Positions 7,747 through 17,013 are shown, numbered from the stretch's first letter. The stretch: 64,000 bases of DNA from Streptococcus suis (GCF_019856455.1 NZ_CP082205.1:62001-126000), one strand, 5' to 3'. A program made the numbers and translations. Notes: generated from the sequence alone by a model not told the origin.

Positions 7747-8463
7747 ATGTCAGATAATCGCATGAAATACACTATCGATAGCAATATGCAGTTTCCATTG
7801 GTGGAGATTGCTTTAGAAGCTGGTGAATCTGCTTATATTCAACAGGGAAGTATGGTTTACCATACACCAAGTGTGACATTGAATACTAAGCTCAATGCTC
7901 GCAGTGGCTCAGGTTTTGGAAAACTAGTTGGAGCAATTGGTCGTTCTATGGTATCCGGCGAATCCATGTTTGTCACGCAAGCCATTTCCAATAGCGACGA
8001 TGGAAAAATCGCACTTTCACCGTCTATGCCAGGGCAAGTCATCGCTCTTGAGTTGGGTGCAAAACAATACCGCCTAAATGACGGTGCCTTTCTAGCCCTT
8101 GACGGTTCTGCCCAGTATAAAATGGAGCGTCAAAGTGTTGGTCGTGCCTTCTTTAGTGGAACGGGTGGACTCTTTGTCATGACGACTGAAGGCGAAGGAA
8201 CTCTCTTGGCTAATGCCTTCGGTTCAATTAAGAAAATTGAGTTAAACGGTGAAAGTATCACCATTGATAATGCTCATGTAGTTGCGTGGAGCCGTGACCT
8301 CAACTATGATATTCACCTTGAAAATGGCTTCCTGCAATCTATCGGTACAGGGGAAGGAATTGTCAATACCTTCTCAGGATATGGAGAAATCTATGTGCAG
8401 AGTTTAAATATTGAAACCTTTGCTCGAGTCATTGGCAACCATATTGTCGGTGCGGGTGACTGA
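7747..8463 (+). CDS. AIM24 / TIGR00266-family protein
   Basis: 238 residues without signal peptide or membrane segments. The beta-rich, glycine-punctuated sequence (VEIALEAGESAYIQQGSMVYHTPSV, ALSPSMPGQVIALEL, GTGGLFVMTTEGEGTLLANAFG) matches the AIM24/DUF124 beta-helix family. No enzymatic activity is established for the family. It is preceded by AGGAGG, follows the small ORF at 7660 and ends before a good terminator. Confidence 0.8.
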   Translation: MSDNRMKYTIDSNMQFPLVEIALEAGESAYIQQGSMVYHTPSVTLNTKLNARSGSGFGKLVGAIGRSMVSGESMFVTQAISNSDDGKIALSPSMPGQVIALELGAKQYRLNDGAFLALDGSAQYKMERQSVGRAFFSGTGGLFVMTTEGEGTLLANAFGSIKKIELNGESITIDNAHVVAWSRDLNYDIHLENGFLQSIGTGEGIVNTFSGYGEIYVQSLNIETFARVIGNHIVGAGD

Positions 8464-8513
8464 TAAGGCGGAGGAGGAAGTACCTCTCTTCTTGATGCGA
8501 TTTTTTAAGATTA

Positions 8514-8535
8514 AACCAGCTGCGGCTGGTTTTTT
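8514..8535 (+). terminator. Terminator after the AIM24-type gene
   Basis: AACCAGC / GCTGGTT stem around TGCG, followed by T residues. Confidence 0.85.
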
Positions 8536-8589
8536 GGTGTTCATTTTTTACCACTTACCCTTTGATAGTGACCACTTACTGAAATGCCC

Positions 8590-8617
8590 TTGTATTTAGA
8601 AGCTGAATTGGTATAAT
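8590..8617 (+). promoter_or_regulatory. Promoter for the LytTR operon
   Basis: TTGTAT (8590-8595), a 16-bp spacer and TATAAT (8612-8617), 25 bp upstream of the ATG at 8642. Confidence 0.7.
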
Positions 8618-8641
8618 AGAGCTATCAAAAAGGAGGGAGCT

Positions 8642-9088
8642 ATGAAAGTTAGGATTGAATTTGATGACAACTTGGAACAGGTTGAAGTTGTTATCCGAGC
8701 TAGTCATCTGGGCCCAGAAATTGAACAAATCCAGCAGGCCTTGCAACAGCTTAGCCGTCCCTCGCTCGTCTTTTATAAGGGTAGCAGTGAGTATTTTCTA
8801 TCTATCGGAGAGGTGCTCTTTTTCGAGACGGACGGGACCAAGATTTTTGCACACACAAGTGACGATGCCTATGAAGTCAAGATGAAACTCTACGAGCTTG
8901 AGGAATATTTGCCTATCTACTTTTGTCGGGTAGTAAAGTCAACCATCGTTAATAGCAAGGCGGTTTATTCACTGGATAAGTCCTTCTCAGGCACCAGCCG
9001 GATCTCCTTCTACAAGACACATAAGGAAGTCCATGTGTCGCGGCATTATTACCATTTATTAAAAGAAAAGTTACAGGAAATGAGGTAG
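8642..9088 (+). CDS. LytTR-family DNA-binding regulator
   Basis: 148 residues with a C-terminal LytTR domain (roughly 45-146: SSEYFLSIGEVLFFETDGTK, YEVKMKLYELEEYLP, CRVVKSTIVNSKAV, VSRHYYHLLKEKL) and a short N-terminal extension, without a receiver domain. Stand-alone LytTR proteins are often held in check by a partner membrane protein encoded next door. The membrane protein gene starts 4 bp after this stop, so I infer a regulator/anti-regulator pair that probably controls its own operon. Confidence 0.82.
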   Translation: MKVRIEFDDNLEQVEVVIRASHLGPEIEQIQQALQQLSRPSLVFYKGSSEYFLSIGEVLFFETDGTKIFAHTSDDAYEVKMKLYELEEYLPIYFCRVVKSTIVNSKAVYSLDKSFSGTSRISFYKTHKEVHVSRHYYHLLKEKLQEMR

Positions 9089-9092
9089 GAAA

Positions 9093-9752
9093 ATGAAACG
9101 TATAATTTGGGGCTGCTTAGTGATTGGATTAGCAGTTTTGGTACTGCTGAGGGATTCTTTAGGCTTGCATCTGGCTATGCCTTTTTGGACAACGGTTTGG
9201 TTTGTTTTGACCTTTGTTACAGGAGTGCATCGACTGGTGAAGTTAGATTGGATAGCCAGTATTCTTTGTTTCGGATTGGCCTTTATTGCAGTTAATTCAG
9301 TCTATGACTGGGTTGGTTTTGGTACTTGGAACATGATTTTGTCTCTAGTCTTACTCTGTCTAGGTTTGAGTATGGTGTTTAAGTCAAAGAAGCACAGGAA
9401 CAGACAAGTATTTACTAATGGTGTCATTGGTGACAAGGGACGGGATGTAGCCTTTGGCTCCTCTACTCGTTACATTCATGATGATAATTTTCTCCATGAT
9501 AGTGTGGAAGTAGCCTTTGGCTCTAGTATGGTTTACTTTGATCAGGCAGTGATTCTAGGAGATAAAGCTGAGTTTCACATCGATGGGGCTTTCTCCTCCA
9601 TCAACCTTTATCTGCCTGCACATTGGCAGGTGGTCGTGGAAGTTGATAGCTCCATGTCTACTATCAACAACTATGTGACAGTAGCTGCAGAAAAGACGCT
9701 ATATATCACAGGTGATATGGCATTTTCAACCTTAAATATTTATTCTATGTAA
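9093..9752 (+). CDS. LiaF-like membrane protein
   Basis: 219 residues. About four transmembrane segments lie in the first 105, followed by a soluble beta-helical domain with repeated DVAFGSSTRY / EVAFGSSMVYF / IDGAFSSINLYL / DMAFSTLNIYS blocks, the pattern of LiaF-type cell-wall-stress response proteins. LiaF restrains a stress regulator in Firmicutes; with the adjacent LytTR protein this suggests envelope sensing. The signal is not known. Confidence 0.72.
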   Translation: MKRIIWGCLVIGLAVLVLLRDSLGLHLAMPFWTTVWFVLTFVTGVHRLVKLDWIASILCFGLAFIAVNSVYDWVGFGTWNMILSLVLLCLGLSMVFKSKKHRNRQVFTNGVIGDKGRDVAFGSSTRYIHDDNFLHDSVEVAFGSSMVYFDQAVILGDKAEFHIDGAFSSINLYLPAHWQVVVEVDSSMSTINNYVTVAAEKTLYITGDMAFSTLNIYSM

Positions 9753-9843
9753 ATTGATAAGCACAGAGAAAAGTCTATCCAGGCTCCTCTGTAGGATGAA
9801 AAGCCAGAATATTCTGAAAATTATTCAAAAGAAAGGGATTATC

Positions 9844-11101
9844 ATGAAAAAGATTTTGAAAAATGCTACTTACCTATGGGTACTGACGGCGGATATGTTG
9901 TCCAATTTTGGCGATGTGGTCTATTATCTGGCCCTGATGAACTATGTTTTACTGGTGCCCAACAGTCGTCTGGCTCTGGCGATTGTGACCTTCTCGGAAA
10001 TTTTCCCTAGCTTTATGGGACTCTTTACAGGCTATCTGGCAGACAAGACGGTCAACAAAATCAGCACTATCAAGCTGACCCTACTCTTTCGTGTTCTTCT
10101 ATACCTCATCCTCGGATTCTGCATGGGCTTTGAGCCAGCCCTCTGGATTGTCGTGGTGGCTGCAACTTTCAATGTCTTTGCAGACTTCGCTGGCTTCTAT
10201 GAAAACGGCCTCTATACACCTCTGGGATTACGCGTAGCGCCCAAGGAAGAGCGGGAGCAGTACTCGGCCTTTCGCCAGACCGTGACCAGCCTCCTCAACA
10301 TCGCCTTTCAGGCCCTCTCTGCCCTCTTGGTCGGCCTCCTCTCCTACCAAAACCTAGCCTTTCTCAATGCCGGCACCTTTTTAGCCTCCCTCCTCATCAT
10401 GCAGCTGCTGACGCCAGCCTTTCGCAAACTCCTGACGGAGCAGCCTTTGAAAATAGCAGAGCAGCCTAGTCAGCCTAAGCAGGAAAACAAGAGACCAGGA
10501 ATTCTAGCTTCTTTCAAACAAGCCATCGTGGAGCTACGTAAGATACCAGAATTCCGTCTGGTCTTGATTACCAGTCTATCATAAATGCCTGTGGTGCCAT
10601 TCTCTATCCTATTTTAGTCCTCTTGATTAGCGAAGACCCAAATCTTGTCTTTTTCAATGTTGAAACAACTCTTGCCCTTACCATTCTAATCTTCTTTGTT
10701 GGCAATATTTTGGGATCGACCTTGGTCTTTACACTTTTCAAGAAGACCAGCATGGTTCAGTTGGAAGTGGCAGCTACTTTCTCCCTACTAGGAGTGTTTA
10801 TCGGAATCTTGCTCCATCAACTGCCTGTGATTTTCTTCTTCCTTACAACTATGGGGATTGGCTCTGGGGCAAGCGGTCCTAAGTTTAACGCTAAGTTTGT
10901 CAACTCCATGCCAGAGGAGCAGTTGGCAACCATCGGCGGTGCAGTATCTACCTACTTCATGTTGGGGCAGGCCCTTACTCGACTACTTGTTTCAGGTCTG
11001 GTCTTGGTATTGGCAGTCGATCAGATTAGCGGACTTTTCTTAGCCTTTACTGGAATTTTAGTCCTCTATGTCCTCTATTGGTTGGCACGTAACCAAAAAA
11101 C
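9844..11101 (+). pseudogene. MFS transporter, frameshifted and split by IS30
   Basis: A major-facilitator-type permease starting MKKILKNATYLWVLTADML behind AAAGGG, with alternating hydrophobic helices. The frame shifts near 10575: the first frame ends at LITSLS-stop, while another frame continues SIINACGAILYPILVLL through the remaining helices. At 11102 the IS30 element enters. The original C-terminus is still readable after the element (12164-12224). Two independent lesions make a working transporter unlikely. The substrate is unknown. Confidence 0.85.
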
Positions 11102-12160
11102 GCCAAATTTCAAGTTGAAATTAGCCACCTAATAGAAATTCACTTGGCGACTTGTAGTCCAAGCATTTTTTGGGATAATTGTTAATCCACGTTTCGATAA
11201 AAGCGACTTCTTTCGGAGTCGTTTTCTTGGTTCCTTTTGGTAACCACCTCCGAATTAAGCGATTATGGTTTTCGTTTGAGCCTCTCTCCCATGAAGAATA
11301 AGGATGTGCATAGTAGATATGTTCCTGTGGAAATACCTCAGACAAACGACTAAATTCTGAACCATTGTCTGCAGTAATGGACAGAATGCAATATTCACCT
11401 AATAGTAACCTAAGTGCCTGATTGACAGATTCAGCGGTTTTGTTAGGTATGAGACGGATGATTTGGTGTCTACTCCGTCGGTCGGTTAATACTAAAAGGC
11501 AATGATTTTTCACTCTGGTTAGTAGAACTGTATCAATTTCATAGTGACCATTTTCTAAGCGAAGATTGATAAGGTCAGGACGTTCTTCGATAGATTTGCC
11601 TGCTGGTCTAAAGTTAGGACTAGCTTGCTTCTTGACACATTTCCCTTTTCTAGGGTAAAGCATGTCTGCTTTTGTCAATCCTAAATGTCCATTATGAAAC
11701 CAATAGTAAATGGTTGAAATCCCCACTTTCAATTGTTTCTTCTTCACCATCATTTCAGGCGAATATTTTTGCTTAGTATAGTGTAAAATCTTCTCTTTCA
11801 TTTCTTTGGTTAAGATTAATTTTTTTACCGACCGTTTTCGGTTTGTTTGGTAAACCGTTTGTGCATAGTCTGCGGAATAAACTTTTTTGTACAACCCTTT
11901 TCGCACCTGTTGTAGGGTTGTCACTCTCTTGACCTCATTATTAATCGTCTGAGGATCCTTTCCTAGCAAGCCTGCAATTTCACGATTGGACTTGTTTTCA
12001 TTCTTCCACCGTTCAATCAGGCGACGGTTATCAATTGTCAAATGTTTCCCTTTTGGTGTATACTGTTTATGCATCTCTGTGCCTCTTTCTTGTGTTTGTG
12101 GTGAACAACAAGTATAGCACAGAGGTGTTTTCTTATGCCTTAAATTGGATTTCATTTGGC
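11102..12160. mobile_element. IS30-family insertion sequence
   Basis: 1059 bp, bounded by imperfect inverted repeats that begin GCCAAAT at both ends and flanked by a 3-bp AAC duplication (11099-11101 and 12161-12163), as expected for IS30 transposition. It interrupts the MFS gene. Removing the element and one AAC restores an open frame across the junction, which confirms the boundaries. Confidence 0.85.
11121..12074 (-). CDS. IS30-family transposase
   Basis: About 317 residues from MHKQYTPKGKHLTIDNRRLIE, with an N-terminal HTH (NREIAGLLGKDPQTINNEVKR) and a DDE-type catalytic core (YEIDTVLLTR, SITADNGSEF, ENHNRLIRRWLPKGT). It catalyses cut-and-paste or circle-mediated transposition. I start it at 12074 because of AGAGG just upstream; the in-frame extension to 12155 lacks a ribosome-binding site and runs towards the inverted repeat. 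The frame is intact, so the element may still be mobile. Confidence 0.88.
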   Translation of the reverse strand: MHKQYTPKGKHLTIDNRRLIERWKNENKSNREIAGLLGKDPQTINNEVKRVTTLQQVRKGLYKKVYSADYAQTVYQTNRKRSVKKLILTKEMKEKILHYTKQKYSPEMMVKKKQLKVGISTIYYWFHNGHLGLTKADMLYPRKGKCVKKQASPNFRPAGKSIEERPDLINLRLENGHYEIDTVLLTRVKNHCLLVLTDRRSRHQIIRLIPNKTAESVNQALRLLLGEYCILSITADNGSEFSRLSEVFPQEHIYYAHPYSSWERGSNENHNRLIRRWLPKGTKKTTPKEVAFIETWINNYPKKCLDYKSPSEFLLGG

Positions 12161-12163
12161 AAC

Positions 12164-12224
12164 AGGAACCCTTGAAACTGTTTTGTCAGCTAAACCAAGG
12201 CTACTATTAGCCTTGGCTACTTAG
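12164..12224 (+). pseudogene. 3' end of the split MFS gene
   Basis: Continuation of the MFS reading frame after the IS30 element, encoding about 20 residues ending in LLLALAT-stop. The final codons also form a hairpin, CCAAGGCTA / TTAGCCTTGG (12195-12215). Confidence 0.6.
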
Positions 12225-12352
12225 CCTAACAGCTTCAAGCCTGTTATCAAATGAAATTACCGTTCTACTCAAAGGTAGTGAAACATCCATTTTTTGATTA
12301 AGGCAAGGTGGCTAACTTCATTATAGAACTTTCAGTAACCAAAAAACACCTC

Positions 12353-12379
12353 AAAATCAGTCTGTATAGGCTGATTTTT
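12353..12379 (+). terminator. Terminator-like hairpin
   Basis: AAAATCAG / CTGATTTTT stem with a 10-nt loop and trailing Ts. Together with hairpin-rich sequence it fills the gene-free gap 12225-12489. Confidence 0.65.
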
Positions 12380-12420
12380 CTGTTCTCTGGCTCCTATCTA
12401 TGCTATAATGTTCTTGATTG

Positions 12421-12486
12421 CTACTCTTCGAAAATCAAATTCAGACATGGTTGACTTGGTGAGTGGGAGTGGGAAAGAACTCGAAA
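12421..12486. repeat. RUP left half joined to a repeat end
   Basis: ACTCTTCGAAAATCAAA-type RUP left sequence runs into GAGTGGGAGTGGGAAAGAA, a motif that also ends the larger repeats at about 16335 and 54235. A TATAAT-bearing sequence (about 12410) lies just before it. IS110 copy A begins directly after this repeat. Confidence 0.6.
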
Positions 12487-12489
12487 AAT

Positions 12490-12742
12490 AAAAACATACT
12501 AAGATTAGTAGTGAGGAAATCTCCGACGGGAGAGAGTACTCACTACTTTTTTCATTCTCAAAATGATAAAGTAGAGGTGTCTTGTTAAGTCGAGAACTCT
12601 TTTGACGCTAGACGTCGCATCAAAAACTGGCAAGACACCTGTTTTAGAAAGAATGTTATCAAAGTATGTGGGACGCCAGACGTCGAGTATTGAAAATGAC
12701 ATCACTAAAACAAGGAATCATTCAAGACAAAGAGGTAATATC
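12490..12742 (+). ncRNA. Candidate IS110 bridge RNA region (copy A)
   Basis: The non-coding left end folds into a 5' stem-loop (AGTAGTGA with TCACTACT, inner TCTCC / GGGAGA), then a large loop closed by AGGTGTCTTG / CAAGACACCT, then a second loop closed by GTTTTAG / CTAAAAC. This succession matches the published layout of IS110 bridge RNAs, with target- and donor-binding loops upstream of the transposase. Copy A differs from B and C around the 5' stem. Expression is not shown. Confidence 0.65.
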
Positions 12743-13258
12743 ATGCGTGCAGTTTTTGGGATTGATGTGAGTAAGGCAAGTTCAGAAGTGGCCATTCTAG
12801 TCAATGGTGAGAAAGTTCATGGCTATGCCATGTCCAATGACGCCATCGGCTTTGCTCGGCTACTTGGCGATTTGAGAACCGTCCATAAGCCAGAAATCAT
12901 CTTTGAAGCAACAGGTGTCTATTCTCGTCGTCTTCAAGCTTTTCTGGATGAACATGACTACGCTTATACACGGCTTAATCCCTTAGAAGCTAAGAAGCAA
13001 CTGGATAGCTTGCGTGTGAGGAAAACAGATCAAATTGACGCTGAAAAACTGGCTCAATCTCAATTTGTGCTGAATCGTAAACCCACTTATGTCCAAGAAG
13101 AAGTCTATCAAGAACTGCGAGATTTAAGTCGCTTCTATCAGAACTTAACTGAGGACATCGTTCGAGCTAAAAACCGTCTGCACAAGGTCTTGCAAGTCAC
13201 GTTTCCAGAGATAGAGACTGTCTTATCAAAGCCAACTGGGGAACAATACTGGAACTTA

Positions 13259-14361
13259 TACTGTTCAAAAAACAAAAACTAACGTATAATAGATTTATGA
13301 AACTTACTATCGAACAAACAAACGAATTAAAAACTTATTTGAAAGATAAAACCTATTCCCCATTTCATAGACGACTTCAAGTAATCCTATTCAGAGCAGA
13401 AGGGCTTAGTTATAAGGAAATCACTAACCTTATCGGCTATTCAAAGTATACAATCTGGTCCTTACAAGGCAAGTATGAGCTTGGTGGGATTTCAGCTCTA
13501 GTAAGAGAAACGCGAGGTGGACGGAACCGTCAATATTTAACCCTTCAAGAAGAGGAAGCATTTCTAAAAGAACAGTTAACAGCTTCACTAAATGGCGAAT
13601 TTGTGACCATAAACTCTCTCTACGAAACTTATCAGAAACGGGTTGGACACCCTACGACCAAGGAAGGATTCTATGCCCTTCTGAAACGCCATGGTTGGCG
13701 CAAAGTGACGCCAAGACCAGAACACCCTAAAAAAGCAGACGCCGAAACGATTCTAGCGTCTAAAAATAAAATCTTCATTCACGAAAATAGGAAAGCGCTT
13801 CAAGAATAGTCGTCGCTATCATAAAGTCAGACTAATGTATCAAGATGAGGCGGGTTTCGGTCGGATTAGTAAAATTGGAAAGGCCTGGGCACCAAAAGGG
13901 GTGAGACCGCATGTACATAGCCACTATATTCGTGAGTATCGCTATTGCTATGGTGCTATTGATGCCCATACAGGAGAGTCCTTCTTCATTATCGCTGGGG
14001 GTTGCAATACAGATTGGATGAATGTTTTTCTCAAACAACTATCTGAAGCTTATCCTGACGATTATATTTTATTAGTGATGGACAATGCCGTTTGGCATAA
14101 ATCAAGTACCTTAGAGAAACCACATAATATTGGTTTTGAGTTTATTCCTCCCTATACTCCTGAAATGAATCCAATTGAACAAGTTTGGGCTGAGATTCGA
14201 AAGAGAGGGTTTAAGAATAAAGCTTTTAAAACACTAGATGATGTGATAAACAAGCTTCAAGAAGTGATACGAGAGTTAGATTGGTCTATTTTAAAACCAA
14301 TTGTTAGTAGACGATGGTTAAAAAACACTTGATTGGTTTGTTTTTGATTTTTGTTGAGTAT
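13259..14361 (+). mobile_element. IS630-family element nested in IS110 copy A
   Basis: 1103 bp flanked by duplicated TA (13257-13258 and 14362-14363), the classic IS630/Tc1 target. The ends are TACTGTTCAAAAAACAAAAA and, inverted, ATACTCAACAAAAATCAAAA. Excision restores the uninterrupted sequence seen in copies B and C exactly (AACTTAGTTACTGCG). Confidence 0.9.
13297..14332 (+). CDS. IS630-family transposase in two overlapping frames
   Basis: The first frame (13297-13809) carries an HTH domain (YKEITNLIGYSKYTIWSLQ) and the second (from about 13740, first ATG 13835) the DDE domain (MYQDEAGFGRISK, LVMDNAVWHKSS, PYTPEMNPIEQVWAEIRK). The second frame is open upstream of its ATG and reads in homologous fashion (KRFKNSRRYHKVRL), so a frame change near the A-rich stretch 13760-13775 is needed. 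IS630 elements in streptococci often use two frames, so programmed frameshifting is as likely as a lesion. Confidence 0.8.
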
Positions 14362-15229
14362 TAGTTACTGCGTTTCCTTACAAGGACTTCGTGCTTGATT
14401 TAAGCAAGGACGAACTCTTAGAGAGCATTCGTCAGTCCACCTCAAAACGGATTTCTGACAAGCGTGTGGCGTACTTAGCCGAGAAGCTGATAGCACTAGC
14501 TAATCAATCGTATTGTGCCGTCAAGAAAACCTCTCCAATGCTGGAAGAGGTTCGTTACTATGGAAAAGAATTGCTTCGGCTTTCTGGACAGAGACAGGCA
14601 GTCTTAGATGAAATGGTAGAACTAGCTCAGCCATTACCTGAATATGACATTCTGCTCTCTATTCCTGGAATAGCTGAGACTACTGCAACAAGTATTATTG
14701 GTGAACTGGGAGATATTCGCCGTTTTCAGTCTGCCAATCAAATCAATGCCTTTATCGGTATTGATCTGAGACACTATGAATCTGGCAACTTCCTCGCTAA
14801 GGAACACATTACCAAGCGTGGCAATCCCTACGCTAGAAAGATTCTGTTCAAATGTATTCACAATATCGCTTCAGCCAGTCATACCAATCCTTGCCATATC
14901 GCAGACTTTTATGAGAAACGAAAAAGACAATCGCAAACGACTTCTACGAAGCCACATACGATTGCCTCCATACATCGTCTCATTCGGACAATGTATTACC
15001 TCATAACGCATAACAAACTTTACGATTATCGTTCTACCCAAAATCAGTAAGATTGTTTATGCTATATTATTGTAACACCTTATCAAAAATTTTCAACATA
15101 AGGTGTTCATTTCGTGTACTCTTTTTTACACGAAACTTTAGTCCAAAAGAAAACAATTTCCTTATTTTGACTATTGAACTTAACATATTTTTCATCAAAT
15201 ACCTTGATAGGCTTGACAAATGGTAGAAA

Positions 15230-15781
15230 GAAATTATTCAACTCTTTGATGAAAAACGCCTCAGCAAGTCTCCTGCTTCTTTCGATCCGAAAAAATTGGC
15301 TTGGATGGGCAACGAGTACATCAAGAAAGCAGATTTGGAGACTATTTTCAATCTTGCTAAACCTTTCTTGGAAGAGGCTGGTCGTTTGACAGACAAGGCA
15401 GAGAAATTGGTGGAACTTTACAAACCACAGATGTCCTCTGTCGATGAGATCGTTCCTCTGACAGACCTTTTCTTCTCTGATTTTCCAGAGTTGACGGAAG
15501 AAGAAAGAGAAGTCATGGCAGGTGAAACTGTTCCGACTGTTTTGAATGCTCTCAAGGAAAAATTGGAAGCTATGACAGACGAAGAGTTTCAACCAGACAC
15601 TATCTTCCCACAAATTAAGGCTGTCCAAAAAGAAACAGGTATCAAGGGTAAAAACCTCTTCATGCCAATCCGTATTGCTGTTTCAGGCGAAATGCATGGA
15701 CCAGAGTTGCCAAACACCATTTACCTACTCGGCCGTGAAAAATCTATCCAGCATATTGATAATATGTTGAAGAGTTTGTAA
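15230..15781 (+). pseudogene. gltX: Glutamyl-tRNA synthetase, C-terminal fragment
   Basis: 183 codons reading [18 protein letters not shown] ... [15 protein letters not shown] ... [19 protein letters not shown] and [12 protein letters not shown]. This is the anticodon-binding C-terminal part of bacterial GltX (full enzyme about 484 residues). Everything N-terminal of about residue 300, including the HIGH and KLSKR catalytic motifs, is missing; IS110 copy A directly abuts the fragment. GltX charges tRNA-Glu (and tRNA-Gln by the indirect route) and is essential, so an intact copy must exist elsewhere, or the junction is an assembly or rearrangement artefact. Confidence 0.88.
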
Positions 15782-15847
15782 AATCATCATTTAGTTGACT
15801 TTTATTACGTCGGCTAATGAGAGGCTTGGTTCAAGCCTTAAAAATAG

Positions 15848-15897
15848 AAAATAGCTTAGAAGTACGCTGTGAGAAATGCCGTTTCTAAGCTATTTTT
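15848..15897 (+). terminator. Terminator after the gltX fragment
   Basis: AAATAGCTTAGAA and TTCTAAGCTATTTTT arms around a 20-nt loop. A second small hairpin, AGGCTTG / CAAGCCT, lies at 15823-15839. Confidence 0.75.
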
Positions 15898-15952
15898 GAT
15901 TGTTCAAATTGTAATTGGACATGTAAAGTTTTAGTCTCTGTCCAGCCTTGTA

Positions 15953-16645
15953 TTATATGAGTGGACCAATATGGTATTCTTGGTCAATCAGAATATAGTT
16001 GAGTTTGTATTTTTTGCAGTTTTCAAAATAATAACCCTTGTCTTGTAGAAGTACTTCCTCGGTTGCCCACGAATCATCTATCCGCTTTTCAGTGATATTG
16101 GCAAATGCCTTGACGGTTGAGGCTGGGCAAAATGCCCAGTGCTACTTATCAGAGTTCGTGTCAACATCTCAGCGCAGTGGTTGATTGGCTTTAACAGTCC
16201 AGTGGAGTGAAACAGTTTGGGGAACTGTTTCAGCTGGTCATCCAAAAACAAGAATATGACCATAAAAGCCCGGACCTACATGTTTGGAAGTGAGGGGAAT
16301 TCTTTCTGGGCTAGTCGAGTTCTTTCCCACTCCCGATATAGTTGGCGGAAAAAATCAAGCAAGTATAGCGAATGTGGGAGAGGTAGTCAGCTTCAAAATC
16401 TTTTTGCCAATCAAAGGGAATATAGCAACCTTCAACAATAAGATTTTGTTGATTTTCGATGGCTGTTTTGATCATTTTGACAATAATGGACCACAGATAG
16501 TCTGTTAGCTGGTCATCATCTTCCACTGTTAGTGTCGTCTGGCCACTGTGGATTAGCCCTATTTTGAAGAGGTCGATGGAAAGGTAGTTGAAGTGTTTTT
16601 GCTCCAATAGGGTCTGGGCAGCAGTGGTTTTGGGAGTGGGAAAGA
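15953..16645 (-). pseudogene. P-loop kinase-like gene, truncated and interrupted
   Basis: Minus-strand sequence reads KTTAAQTLLEQKHFNYLSID ... NLIVEGCYIPFDWQKDFEAD ... SANYI, then after an inserted repeat (about 16110-16335) AFANITEKRIDDSWATEEVL ... YKLNYILID. It resembles adenylate/2-phosphoglycerate kinase-type P-loop proteins, with the KTT of the Walker A still visible. The first residues, including the start of the P-loop, are replaced by another repeat end (GTGGGAAAGA at about 16640). The gene is dead; the original substrate is unknown. Confidence 0.7.
16110..16335. repeat. Dispersed hairpin-rich repeat inside the kinase pseudogene
   Basis: It starts near GAGGCTGGGCAAAATGCCCA, contains GTTCGTGTCAACATCTCAGC and GAAACAGTT / AACTGTTTC hairpin arms, and ends TCGAGTTCTTTCCCACTCCC. 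The first half recurs at 52428-52500 and the last motif at 54204-54230, where IS110 copy C has split another copy. It is a non-coding repeat of about 0.2 kb. Confidence 0.7.
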
Positions 16646-16911
16646 CACACTTCCTTCCAATAAAGTAGTACGACCAGATTGTATTTCTGAGTATTTTTTC
16701 TTTGTAGTTTATGGAGATTGGCTTTCGTTTGCGTACGAACGTTGATTTTTAAGGGAAATATGGAAACGATAAGTTTTATTCTTATCATTCATGACTGCAA
16801 ACAAATTAGAATACATACGTTGCAAAAGTGGTTGTAAAGCTATAGTGAAAATGGTGCTTAACAATCCAGATAAGAATTTTAGGGAAAGAGCGTAGAAAAA
16901 TATCGTTTTCC
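16646..16911. other. Gene-free stretch before the adhesin promoter
   Basis: I see no convincing coding sequence on either strand. Short open frames lack ribosome-binding sites and family features. The region separates the kinase pseudogene from the adhesin promoter. Confidence 0.5.
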
Positions 16912-16940
16912 TTGCTATTTTTAAGGAAAAGTGATATAAT
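16912..16940 (+). promoter_or_regulatory. Promoter of the LPXTG adhesin
   Basis: TTGCTA (16912-16917), a 17-bp spacer and TATAAT (16935-16940). It leaves a leader of about 175 nt that contains the hairpin at 17014-17050. Confidence 0.75.
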
Positions 16941-17013
16941 ATATCCAATCAACTTCTTAGAACTACCTAAGGTTTTAAGCATTTATACAAAAATAGAAGA
17001 TACAAAAGTACTT

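Larger units (their letters stand above)
12743..15050 (+). pseudogene. IS110 transposase interrupted by IS630
   Basis: The N-terminal RuvC-like DEDD half (FGIDVSKASSEVAIL, EATGVYSRRLQ, RKTDQIDAEKLAQ) and the C-terminal half (LLSIPGIAETTATSIIGEL, GIDLRHYESGNFL, KRGNPYARKILF) are separated at codon GEQYWNL by the IS630 element. I start it at ATG 12743 (RBS AGAGGT); a longer in-frame start at 12602 would read through the structured RNA. It is not functional as one polypeptide. Confidence 0.85.
12490..15228 (+). mobile_element. IS110-family element copy A, split by IS630
   Basis: The element begins AAAAACATACTAAG and ends GGTAGAA, as in copies B and C, and is about 1.63 kb once the inserted IS630 and its TA duplication are removed. 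Left and right flanks do not look like halves of one target: the left flank is repeat sequence and the right flank is the interior of gltX. This suggests recombination with another copy. Its transposase is disrupted, so copy A depends on the other copies. Confidence 0.85.

Noticed and set aside
12602..12742. 47-codon N-terminal extension of the IS110 transposases (also in copies B and C)
   Set aside because: It reads through the structured RNA loops, lacks a ribosome-binding site, and the family begins at the MRAVFGIDVSK region behind AGAGGT.
16709..16948. 79-codon minus-strand frame upstream of the adhesin
   Set aside because: No ribosome-binding site, a composition typical of AT-rich non-coding DNA, and it overlaps the adhesin promoter. 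I briefly suspected an IS110 C-terminal remnant but found no real similarity.
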